Source: Tannerella sp.
GTDB taxonomy: Bacteria > Bacteroidota > Bacteroidia > Bacteroidales > Tannerellaceae
DNA: 5,746 nt
Assembly (NCBI GenBank): GCA_031275525.1
Contig: JAISOP010000197.1
Span: forward strand, 1 to 5,746
Direction of reading: 5' to 3'
Numbering within the stretch: position 1 is the stretch's first letter; every line of letters begins with the position of its first letter. The notes under the pieces were generated by a model that searched no databases, was not told where the DNA came from, and worked only from the letters and a program-made list of their open reading frames with translations. This document shows, piece by piece, positions 1 through 5,713 of the stretch. The translations under genes and the position numbers were made by a program.

Positions 1-54
1 GAATGCGAAAAACAGACCCGTAAATGGATGGTTTATTTCTTGACAGCTCCTTAA
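1..54 (+). CDS. Possible C-terminal tail of an upstream gene (partial)
   Basis: Frame 1 is open from the left edge and reads 17 residues (ECEKQTRKWMVYFLTAP) before a TAA stop at 52-54. I do not recognise the protein. Support is indirect. A hairpin (55-69) begins on the base after the stop, and the next gene is on the minus strand, so this would be the 3' end of a convergent gene. Frame 2 is also open for 13 codons, to a TGA at 41-43, so an open reading frame of this length proves little. The call depends on sequence to the left of the window. Confidence 0.33.
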   Translation, partial: ECEKQTRKWMVYFLTAP

Positions 55-108
55 CGTGCGAAGCGCACGAAGCCTTGATTTTTGGTTCTTTTTATCAAGA
101 AAAAGAAC
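55..108. repeat. Paired hairpins in the intergenic region, possible terminator or dispersed repeat
   Basis: The first hairpin has a 6-bp stem, CGTGCG (55-60) with CGCACG (64-69), and an AAG loop. The second has a 9-bp stem, GTTCTTTTT (85-93) with AAAAAGAAC (100-108), and a 6-nt loop. CTTGAT (74-79) is also complementary to ATCAAG (94-99), so the second hairpin has a competing fold. The pair sits directly after a possible stop codon at 52-54, which fits a 3' end role. There is no clean run of T after either stem, so a classical intrinsic terminator is not shown. From general familiarity, this U-rich hairpin style recurs between genes in Parabacteroides-like genomes; that is recollection, not a search result. 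Confidence 0.5.
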
Positions 109-123
109 AAACCTCTATCTACA

Positions 124-156
124 ACACGGGAAGTCAAACAAACGACTCCCCCGTGT
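124..156. repeat. Interrupted stem-loop in the intergenic region
   Basis: ACACGGG (124-130) pairs with CCCGTGT (150-156), and after a small internal bulge AGTC (132-135) pairs with GACT (144-147), leaving an 8-nt A-rich loop. This gives 11 base pairs in two blocks. It is one of several independent foldable units between 55 and 376. No T-run follows on either strand, so its role is unknown. Confidence 0.4.
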
Positions 157-200
157 ATTACAGTAGAAGGAATAGAAGCGGTTGATGATTTTGTTACACA

Positions 201-347
201 GGAGTGGTTATTGGGGAATTGTGAATTTAGAATGAATTATTACCACTCCCCCGACCCCTCTCCACAGGGAGAGGGGAGAGTGACGTCGATTTACGACGCT
301 TGTTACAATATTTCATTCTCAATTTTCAATTCCCCACTAACCACTAA
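201..347. repeat. Composite inverted-repeat element, MITE-like, with no coding capacity
   Basis: The left arm (201-242) and the reverse complement of the right arm (306-347) align without gaps at 34 of 42 positions. The shared core includes AGTGGTTA, TGGGGAATTG and AGAATGAA. Between the arms lie a GC-rich stem-loop (244-282) and a small 5-bp hairpin (284-298, CGTCG/CGACG). The right arm runs into a heptamer array (334-368). An 8-bp direct repeat, TTGTTACA, occurs at 191-198, just outside the left arm, and at 300-307, just inside the right arm. It is not a clean target-site duplication because the two copies are not both external. A reading frame crosses the region but starts at a TTG inside another hairpin and translates the repeats, so I do not call it a gene. 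A degenerate miniature element is one explanation; an exported RNA structure or a recombination-made palindrome are others. Confidence 0.55.
244..282. repeat. Strong GC-rich stem-loop at the centre of the inverted-repeat element
   Basis: CCCCTCTCC (255-263) pairs perfectly with GGAGAGGGG (268-276) around a 4-nt ACAG loop. CACTC (244-248) pairs with GAGTG (278-282) outside an asymmetric bulge. On the minus strand this lies about 95-130 bases beyond the cvfB stop codon, so it could stabilise or end that transcript, but no T-run follows on that strand. Translated in frame it gives the SPDPSPQGEGR-type string often seen as spurious peptide in bacterial annotations. Confidence 0.55.
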
Positions 348-368
348 CCACTAACCGCTAACCACTAA
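334..368. repeat. Five tandem heptamers (CCACTAA)
   Basis: Five consecutive 7-bp units run through this stretch. Units 1, 2, 3 and 5 are CCACTAA and unit 4 (355-361) is CCGCTAA. The array ends 8 bases before the last base of the minus-strand cvfB stop codon, so it lies at the start of that gene's 3' untranslated region. The first two units overlap the right arm of the inverted-repeat element, and a single related unit (TTAGTGG-like, on the opposite strand) is present in the left arm. Seven-base arrays of this sort change copy number readily by replication slippage. Confidence 0.75.
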
Positions 369-376
369 CTTGTCGT

Positions 377-1213
377 TTATTCGCTGCTTACCGACCGGAT
401 GCCTTCTTTCTCCAGCGAAATCAGTTGTTGCCTGTACAGGGCGCCGACGGCTTTCTTGAAACTCTTTTTGCTACAGGCAAGGAGGGAGTAGATTTCTTCG
501 GCATTGCTTTTATCGTGCAGGGGCAGGAAACCGCCGTTCTGCGTCAGCGTTTGCAGCACGCGACGCGCGATGCCGTCGATCTTATCGTACCCCAGTGGAT
601 ACAGGCTGACGTCGATTTTGTCGTCCTCGCGCACCTCCTTGATGTATCCCTTCCGCTTCTCGCCCTTTTCCAGCGGATGAAATACTTCGTTATGATACAC
701 CAGTCCCCAGTGCTGATGGTTGATTATGACCTTGTAGCCCATTTCCGTAGATTCGGCCACGATGAGGTCCACTTCCCGGTTCTGTTCATATTGTGGCGGT
801 ACGTTGTCGAGAAACCTGTCGATACGCGCCGAGGCGACAATCCGCTTCGTCACGAAATCCAAATAGACATACACCAGATACCGGTGGCCTTTCTTCATGG
901 GTGTTTTCTGTTCGCGGTGGGGCACCAGCAGGTCTTTCATCAGGCCCCATTCCAGGAAGGCGCCTGCCGCGGAGACTTCCTTCACCTGCATCCACTGAAA
1001 CTCGCCGACCGTCGCCAGCGGACGGAGCGTGGTGGCAATCAATCGTCCTTCGTTGTCGTGATAGATGAAAACCTCTACTTCGTCTCCTTCCCCGCATCCG
1101 TCGGGGACGTAACGTGTCGGGAGCAGGATTTCCCGTCCTTCTCCGCCGTCCAGATAAACGCCGAAATTCATTGTCTTGATTACTTTCAGCCTGTTCATCT
1201 TTCCTATTTCCAT
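377..1213 (-). CDS. cvfB: CvfB/YitL-family S1-domain RNA-binding protein
   Basis: Predicted cytoplasmic RNA-binding protein of 278 aa, close to the roughly 300 aa of Staphylococcus CvfB and Bacillus YitL. Three S1-like OB-fold segments are visible at about residues 7-64, 70-132 and 147-204. The second carries GAFLEWGLMKDLLVP, and the third ends in a typical DDKIDVSL strand. Residues about 214-275 form the family's C-terminal winged helix; DKSNAEEIYSLLACSKKSFK followed by KAVGALYRQQLI closely parallels the Staphylococcus protein as I remember it. In Staphylococcus the family affects virulence gene expression after transcription; its role in Bacteroidota is not established here. It is the last gene of the minus-strand run, 13 bp after the PBP gene. 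The start is uncertain: Met1 has no visible ribosome binding site, whereas Met6 (ATG at 1198-1196) follows an AGGAAAG. I kept Met1 because the residues before Met6 resemble the N-termini of homologues. Confidence 0.87.
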   Translation of the reverse strand: MEIGKMNRLKVIKTMNFGVYLDGGEGREILLPTRYVPDGCGEGDEVEVFIYHDNEGRLIATTLRPLATVGEFQWMQVKEVSAAGAFLEWGLMKDLLVPHREQKTPMKKGHRYLVYVYLDFVTKRIVASARIDRFLDNVPPQYEQNREVDLIVAESTEMGYKVIINHQHWGLVYHNEVFHPLEKGEKRKGYIKEVREDDKIDVSLYPLGYDKIDGIARRVLQTLTQNGGFLPLHDKSNAEEIYSLLACSKKSFKKAVGALYRQQLISLEKEGIRSVSSE

Positions 1214-1226
1214 GAATCTTGGAATT

Positions 1227-3599
1227 TCAATTGAAAAAGTCGTCTTCGCCTAATGTAAACGTATCCGGGAGGCTTTCCCTGACCGGGGGACATGTACGGG
1301 CATATTTTTCCGGGATTTCAAAGTTTTCTTTGTCCGAATAGCCCAGTGTCTTGTCGGCATACACTTTCTTCATGAACAGGGCATAAATCGGCAATGCCAT
1401 GCTGGCGCCCTGCCCTTCACTCATCCGGTCGAAGTGGATGGAACGTTCCTCGCCGCCGACCCAGCAACCGCTCACCAAACTGGGCGTAAAGCCGATAAAC
1501 CAGCCGTCGGAGTTTTCCTGTGTCGTTCCCGTCTTACCGCCCATCGGCGCCCGGAGGCCGTACTGGTAGCGTACCCGGCTACCGGTGCCGCCGTCCATCA
1601 CGCCACGCAGCATGGTTAGCATTTTACAGGCGGCCTCTTCCGTCAGCACGTCCACCACCTGCGGCGTAAACGTGGCCACGGTTTTGCCTTTCGAGTCCTC
1701 AATCCGCGTCACAAACAGCGGCTCTATCCGCACACCCCGGTTGGGGAAGGTCGTGTATCCACTGACCATCTCGCATACCGAGACATCCGGCGTGCCTAAA
1801 CACATGGATATGACCGGGTCTATCCCTCCCCGCAGGCCGAAGGAGTGCAGCAGGCGAGCCAGCGTATAGGGCGAGAGGCTTTTCATCAGGTAGGCCGTCA
1901 CCCAGTTGGACGACTGCTGCAAGCCCCACTGAATCGTCACTTCTTCGCCCACCATCTTTGCTCCGGCATTTTTGGGTACCCAGGGTTTCCCGTTTTCGTC
2001 GGACAGGACCTGCTGAACGTGCAGCATCTTGTCGCACGGACTGATGCCTTCAATCATCGCCAGCGAATAGACAAACGGTTTCATGGTCGAGCCGATTTGC
2101 CGGCGCCCCAGCGTGACCATGTCGTACTTGAAACTGTTGTAATCGATTCCGCCCACGTAAGCTTTCACGTGGCCGGTACGCGGGTCCATCGCCATGAAAC
2201 CCGTACGCAGGAAGCCTTTGTAGTAGCGGATGGAGTCCATCGGCGTCATGACCGTATCTATTGCGCCGTTCCAGCTGAATACGCGCATCTCTGTCGGCGT
2301 CGCAAAATCCTTTGCTATCTCGGCGTCGCTTATGCCGTTTTTTTTCAGGGCGCGATAACGGTCGCTCTGACTGACGGCCCGCTTCATGATTTCCTCAATC
2401 TCCTCCGGTTTCAACTGACTGGAAAACGGCGCATATTTCCGCCCCGCCTTTTCTTTGGAGAATTTGGGTTGTACAGTTCCGCTCATGTGCTCCACCATCG
2501 CTTCTTCGGCGTACTGCTGCATGTGGGCATCGATTGTGGTACACACTTTCAGCCCGTCCGTATATAGGTTGTAGGGTTCGCCGTTCGTTTTCCTGTTTTT
2601 ATTGCACCAGCCATACAGCGGATTGGTTTCCCAGGCTAAGGAATCGTCCGTAAATTTCTGCGTTTGCCAGGAAGCGTAGTCGCTCCGTACCGGTTTTTTG
2701 GCAATCATCGTCATGCGGAGGTATTCCCGGAAATAGGGCGCAAGGCCGTCGCGATGGTCCAGGCGCGTGAAATGAACCGTTAACGGGATCATGCGCAGGG
2801 AGTCGTAGGCGGCCGGCGTCAGATAGCCGTTGTCGCGCATCTGCCGCATGACCAGGTTCCGCCGTTCGGTCGTGCGCTGTACATAGCGTACCGGGTTGTA
2901 GTAGGAAGGATTCTTGCACATCCCGACCAGCGTAGCCGCTTCTTCCGTTTTCAGGGTACGGGGCGTGGCGCCGAAGTAAACACGCGCGGCTGACTCGATG
3001 CCTACGGCGTTGTAGAGGAAATCAAACTTATTGAGATACAAGTTGACGATTTCCTCTTTCGTGTAATAGCGTTCCAGCCGGACGGCAATCACCCATTCGA
3101 TGGGTTTTTGGAGCAGGCGTTCCTTCAGGTTCTCCGCACTGGGCGAATAGAGTTGCTTAGCCAACTGCTGGGTGATGGTGCTTCCGCCGCCGCTGCTTTT
3201 CTGCATAAAGATACCTCGCTTCACGATGGCGCGAAACAATCCCTTCATGTCAATGCCGCTGTGTTTCGAGAAGCGGACGTCTTCCGTGGCAATGAGCGCC
3301 TTCACCAGGTCGGGCGACAGGTCATTGTATCCTACATAAATACGGTTGTCCTTGCTGTACGAGAAATTGCCCAGCGTCCGGCCGTCGGACGAGATGACCT
3401 GCGTGGCGTACTTGTCAATCGGGTTGGCCAGTTGTTCCACCGGAGGCACGTAGCCGATCCATCCCTTGGCGATGGCCGTAAACAGAATGGCCGTCACGCC
3501 GACGAAGACCGCCAGCGAAGTCCATATCCCATACACGACATACACTCGCTGCCGGCCGGTCAGTTTAAAACCGGTTTTCATTTTCTTTTTTCTATTCAT
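1227..3599 (-). CDS. mrcA: Bifunctional class A penicillin-binding protein (PBP1A-type glycosyltransferase/transpeptidase)
   Basis: Polymerises lipid II into glycan strands and cross-links their peptides, acting on the outer face of the inner membrane. At 790 aa it is a normal length for the family. A short basic cytoplasmic start is followed by one membrane anchor at about residues 20-44. The GT51 glycosyltransferase domain (about 60-265) has EDVRFSKHSG with catalytic Glu106, GGSTITQQLAKQL (138-150), QKPIE with the second acidic residue Glu168, EEIVNLYLN (182-190) and ARVYFG (205-210). The transpeptidase domain (about 465-745) has Ser504 in STMK, S563-S-N565 as SxN, and K689-T-G691 in GGKTGTT. 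The linker (about 285-460) is long and charged, probably hiding an OB-like insert. The ATG lies inside the tatC stop region (8-bp overlap, ATGAATAG), with no clear ribosome binding site, which suggests translational coupling. The mrcA/ponA symbol is by class; orthology to the E. coli gene is not claimed. Confidence 0.95.
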   Translation of the reverse strand: MNRKKKMKTGFKLTGRQRVYVVYGIWTSLAVFVGVTAILFTAIAKGWIGYVPPVEQLANPIDKYATQVISSDGRTLGNFSYSKDNRIYVGYNDLSPDLVKALIATEDVRFSKHSGIDMKGLFRAIVKRGIFMQKSSGGGSTITQQLAKQLYSPSAENLKERLLQKPIEWVIAVRLERYYTKEEIVNLYLNKFDFLYNAVGIESAARVYFGATPRTLKTEEAATLVGMCKNPSYYNPVRYVQRTTERRNLVMRQMRDNGYLTPAAYDSLRMIPLTVHFTRLDHRDGLAPYFREYLRMTMIAKKPVRSDYASWQTQKFTDDSLAWETNPLYGWCNKNRKTNGEPYNLYTDGLKVCTTIDAHMQQYAEEAMVEHMSGTVQPKFSKEKAGRKYAPFSSQLKPEEIEEIMKRAVSQSDRYRALKKNGISDAEIAKDFATPTEMRVFSWNGAIDTVMTPMDSIRYYKGFLRTGFMAMDPRTGHVKAYVGGIDYNSFKYDMVTLGRRQIGSTMKPFVYSLAMIEGISPCDKMLHVQQVLSDENGKPWVPKNAGAKMVGEEVTIQWGLQQSSNWVTAYLMKSLSPYTLARLLHSFGLRGGIDPVISMCLGTPDVSVCEMVSGYTTFPNRGVRIEPLFVTRIEDSKGKTVATFTPQVVDVLTEEAACKMLTMLRGVMDGGTGSRVRYQYGLRAPMGGKTGTTQENSDGWFIGFTPSLVSGCWVGGEERSIHFDRMSEGQGASMALPIYALFMKKVYADKTLGYSDKENFEIPEKYARTCPPVRESLPDTFTLGEDDFFN

Positions 3600-4431
3600 T
3601 CGGATAGACGCTCACCGCATCATCCTCTTCCTTTGGCGCCGGCTTGACGAAGAAGGCGCTCAGTTCATAGAGGGCATAGAGGGGGACAAAGACCAGGGAG
3701 AGGGTAAACGGGTCGCCGCTGGGCGTAATCAGCGCCGCCAGGATGAGCAATGCCACCACGGCATGGCGCCGGTAGCGGTTGAAGAAGCCACGGTGCAGCA
3801 GTCCCAGTTTGGACATCAACCACGAGAGCAACGGCATTTCAAAGATGACACCCATGATGAATATCAGCATCAGGAAATTGTCCATATACGAATCGAGCGA
3901 CACCTGTTCATTGATGGCCTCGCTGATTTGGTAGGTCGCCAGGAAACGCAACGTCATGGGAAAGACCAGGAAATAGCCTACGGCGCATCCGAGAAAAAAC
4001 ATGCCCGTTCCAAACAGGAATACCCACCGGACACTCTTCTTTTCGCTTTCGTAGAGCGCCGGGCGGATGAATTTCCAGACCTCGAACATGAGGTAGGGAA
4101 AGGCAAAGACGAGCGCCAGCCAGAACGACAGTGTCATGTGGGTAAAAAACTGGGTGGCCAGCTTGATATTAATGATTTCGATATGGAAGGCCGTATCGCA
4201 AAACTCGCTCAGGAAGGAGAACGACGACGCCACGCGGCAGAACAGGCGGTAGATCACGAAATCGCCTCGCGTCGGCCCCAGAATGATGCTATCAAAGATG
4301 CCATCGTCTCCCCGCATGAATGCAAAGAAGACGATGGCTAAAATAACAAGGGCAAAAATGGAACGGAAGAGCGTCCAGCGAAGCTCTTCCAAATGATCCC
4401 AGAAGGACATTTCATTTTGCTGCTGTGACAT
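3592..4431 (-). CDS. tatC: Twin-arginine translocase subunit TatC
   Basis: Polytopic inner-membrane core of the Tat pathway, which binds twin-arginine signal peptides and recruits TatA to export folded proteins. At 279 aa it is somewhat longer than E. coli TatC (258 aa). Six membrane segments can be placed at about residues 22-39, 98-117, 136-157, 185-206, 222-238 and 241-261. The N-terminal FWDHLEELR motif gives Glu16 and Arg18, matching E. coli E15 and R17. The first cytoplasmic loop has EVWKFIRPALYESE, with Phe121 and Glu130 matching E. coli F94 and E103, the signal-peptide site. Glu198 in the GVIFEMP motif and Asp240 in TPSGDPF match E. coli E170 and D211. The first periplasmic loop (about 40-97) is enlarged. 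The ATG is 5 bp after the tatA stop, and the 3' end overlaps the PBP start, so it sits in the middle of a co-transcribed run. Confidence 0.96.
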   Translation of the reverse strand: MSQQQNEMSFWDHLEELRWTLFRSIFALVILAIVFFAFMRGDDGIFDSIILGPTRGDFVIYRLFCRVASSFSFLSEFCDTAFHIEIINIKLATQFFTHMTLSFWLALVFAFPYLMFEVWKFIRPALYESEKKSVRWVFLFGTGMFFLGCAVGYFLVFPMTLRFLATYQISEAINEQVSLDSYMDNFLMLIFIMGVIFEMPLLSWLMSKLGLLHRGFFNRYRRHAVVALLILAALITPSGDPFTLSLVFVPLYALYELSAFFVKPAPKEEDDAVSVYPNE

Positions 4432-4436
4432 ATCAA

Positions 4437-4631
4437 TTACTTGCTATCCGTATCATCCAATTTGATATCCTCTTCGATTCCCTTCACGCCGTCCTTGAAA
4501 TTCCGTACGCCTTTTCCGATGCCCTTCATCAGTTCGGGAATCTTCTTGCCGCCGAATATCAGCAGAATGGCAAATGCAATAATAATAATCTCGCCGGTAC
4601 CCAAATTGGGGAGAAATAATAAATGATTCAT
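4437..4631 (-). CDS. tatA: Twin-arginine translocase subunit TatA (TatA/E family)
   Basis: Small 64-aa inner-membrane protein that oligomerises to make the Tat passage. A short periplasmic start leads into a single membrane helix at about residues 13-26 (EIIIIAFAILLIF). This is followed by the family hinge FGGKKIPELMKGIGKGVRNF (26-45), whose amphipathic helix lies on the cytoplasmic membrane face, and then an acidic tail (EEDIKLDDTD). The FGG hinge and KKIPEL stretch favour TatA over TatB. No TatB-like gene lies nearby, so this may be a two-component TatA/TatC system. It is the first gene of the minus-strand run. The leader is about 40 nt if transcription starts just after the promoter element at 4677-4684, with no evident Shine-Dalgarno sequence. 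Confidence 0.95.
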   Translation of the reverse strand: MNHLLFLPNLGTGEIIIIAFAILLIFGGKKIPELMKGIGKGVRNFKDGVKGIEEDIKLDDTDSK

Positions 4632-4676
4632 CTTATCTACATTTTAAAAATTAATAGTCTAACGATTTAGATGGGA

Positions 4677-4684
4677 CAAAGATA
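4677..4684 (-). promoter_or_regulatory. Bacteroidota -7 promoter element for the tatA-tatC-PBP-cvfB run
   Basis: The minus strand reads TATCTTTG, a perfect match to the TAnnTTTG -7 element of the Bacteroidota primary sigma factor. It lies 46 bp upstream of the tatA ATG and implies a leader of about 40 nt. No good TTTG-type -33 element is seen at the expected distance (about 4704-4712 on this strand), so the promoter call rests on the -7 box and its position. Confidence 0.6.
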
Positions 4685-4726
4685 CAATACTTTCCCGGAT
4701 AAGGTGTTTCTTTTTTCCGAATTTAT

Positions 4727-4734
4727 TACTTTTG
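4727..4734 (+). promoter_or_regulatory. Bacteroidota -7 promoter element for fabD
   Basis: The plus strand reads TACTTTTG, a perfect TAnnTTTG match, 30 bp upstream of the fabD ATG. Transcription would start near 4739-4741, giving a leader of about 25 nt that is almost pure A and G. The expected -33 position (about 4703-4708) has only GTGTTT, a weak match. The region overlaps that used by the opposing tatA promoter. Confidence 0.6.
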
Positions 4735-4764
4735 CATCGTCTCAAAAAAATAAAAGAAGAAGAA

Positions 4765-5646
4765 ATGAAAGCATTTGTATTCCCTGGACAAGGGGCGCAA
4801 TTCCCGGGTATGGGCAAAGCGTTATATGATTTAACCTCCCTGTCCGGGCGGCTTTTTGAACAGGCCAACGAGATTCTCGGATTCCGTATCACGGACTTGA
4901 TGTTCTCCGGGACGGAGGAAGACCTGAAACAAACCAATGTGACGCAACCCGCTATTTTTTTGCATTCGGTGATCCTGGCCGGGACGCTGGGCGATGATTT
5001 CCGTCCGGACATGGTGGCCGGTCATTCGCTGGGCGAGTTTTCGGCCCTGGTAGCGGCGCGGGCGCTGTCGTTCGAAGACGGCCTGCGGCTGGTGGCCAAG
5101 CGGGCGAACGCCATGCAGAAGGCGTGTGAAAAGACGCCGTCCACGATGGCCGCCGTCCTGTCACTGCCGGACGAAGAGGTGGAACGAGTCTGCGCCGGCA
5201 TTACGAACGAAATCGTGGTGTGCGCCAATTATAACTGTCCCGGACAGATTGTCATTTCCGGTACGGAAGCCGGCATCGACGCGGCCTGCGAACAACTGTT
5301 AGCCGCCGGCGCGAAACGGGCGATGAAACTCAAAGTGGGCGGCGCCTTCCATTCGCCGCTGATGGAGCCGGCGCACATCAAACTGGAAGAGGCGATCCGG
5401 TTGACGGACTTTCATGCGCCTCTTTGCCCCGTTTACCAGAATGTTGACGCCCGTGCGACGACGGATCCGAGGGTCATCCAGGCAAACCTGATTGCGCAAT
5501 TGACTTCCCCCGTGCGCTGGACGCAAAGCGTACAAAACATGATTGCCGACGGCGCCGACCACTTCATCGAATTGGGGCCGGGCAACGTGTTGCAGGGACT
5601 GATCAAAAAGATCGACGCCGGCGTACAAACGGAAGGGAAACAGTAG
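4765..5646 (+). CDS. fabD: Malonyl-CoA:ACP transacylase (FabD)
   Basis: Transfers malonyl from CoA to acyl carrier protein in the cytoplasm, committing it to type II fatty acid synthesis. From the chosen ATG it is 293 aa, a normal size. The N-terminal FPGQGAQ loop (6-12) is followed by the nucleophile elbow GHSLGE with Ser88, Arg113 in AKRANAMQ (binds the malonyl carboxylate), NYNCPGQIVISG (155-166) and His196 in AFHSPLM, which completes the Ser-His dyad. PVRWTQSV (249-256) and ELGPGNVL (269-276) are further family motifs. A longer frame could begin at a TTG at 4732, but that codon lies inside the -7 promoter box, and family members begin at MKAFVFPGQG, so 4765 is the start. The leader is A-rich (AGAAGAAGAA) without a true Shine-Dalgarno sequence. 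No fabH, fabG or acpP gene is beside it in this window, and it appears to be transcribed alone. Confidence 0.97.
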   Translation: MKAFVFPGQGAQFPGMGKALYDLTSLSGRLFEQANEILGFRITDLMFSGTEEDLKQTNVTQPAIFLHSVILAGTLGDDFRPDMVAGHSLGEFSALVAARALSFEDGLRLVAKRANAMQKACEKTPSTMAAVLSLPDEEVERVCAGITNEIVVCANYNCPGQIVISGTEAGIDAACEQLLAAGAKRAMKLKVGGAFHSPLMEPAHIKLEEAIRLTDFHAPLCPVYQNVDARATTDPRVIQANLIAQLTSPVRWTQSVQNMIADGADHFIELGPGNVLQGLIKKIDAGVQTEGKQ

Positions 5647-5647
5647 A

Positions 5648-5713
5648 ATTCAAAGATTCAATCATTCAAAGATTCAAAAAAAACGAGCCTTTTGAATGAT
5701 TGAATTTTTGAAT
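5648..5713 (+). terminator. Long stem-loop after fabD, possible terminator or intergenic repeat
   Basis: Positions 5648-5671 pair with 5690-5713 over 24 consecutive positions: 22 Watson-Crick and 2 G-U, with an 18-nt loop. It starts one base after the fabD stop codon and its adjacent A. The left arm contains a 14-bp exact direct repeat (ATTCAAAGATTCAA at 5648-5661 and 5664-5677), and the second copy extends into the loop. The stem is AT-rich and is followed by CTGCCTTTCTC rather than a clean T-run, so intrinsic termination is plausible but unproven. The near-perfect symmetry would work on both strands if a convergent gene lies to the right. Confidence 0.55.

Noticed and set aside
191..307. 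TTGTTACA direct repeats (191-198 and 300-307) as a target-site duplication
   Set aside because: One copy is outside the left arm but the other is inside the right arm, so they do not flank the element. An 8-bp match in AT-rich DNA can arise by chance.
82..354. 90-codon plus-strand frame in the left intergenic region
   Set aside because: It starts at a TTG inside a hairpin stem and translates the inverted repeat, the GC hairpin and the heptamers. There is no promoter-like context and no recognisable domain.
334..368. Heptamer array as a CRISPR or iteron array
   Set aside because: Units are 7 bp with no spacers, and there is no cas gene or replication initiator gene in the window.
425..1234. 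269-codon plus-strand frame opposite cvfB
   Set aside because: It is antisense to a gene with clear S1 and winged-helix homology. Its residues are rich in H, R, Q and V without any family motif, typical of a shadow frame.
1845..2567. 240-codon plus-strand frame opposite the PBP gene
   Set aside because: It is fully antisense to the transpeptidase and linker regions, with no recognisable motif.
3466..4341. 291-codon plus-strand frame opposite tatC
   Set aside because: It is antisense to an intact tatC with all key residues. The protein is highly charged and Q/H-rich, without domain features.
4732..4764. Upstream TTG extension of fabD by 11 residues
   Set aside because: The TTG lies inside the TAnnTTTG promoter box, so it would be upstream of the likely transcription start. 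Family members begin at the MKAFVFPGQG position.
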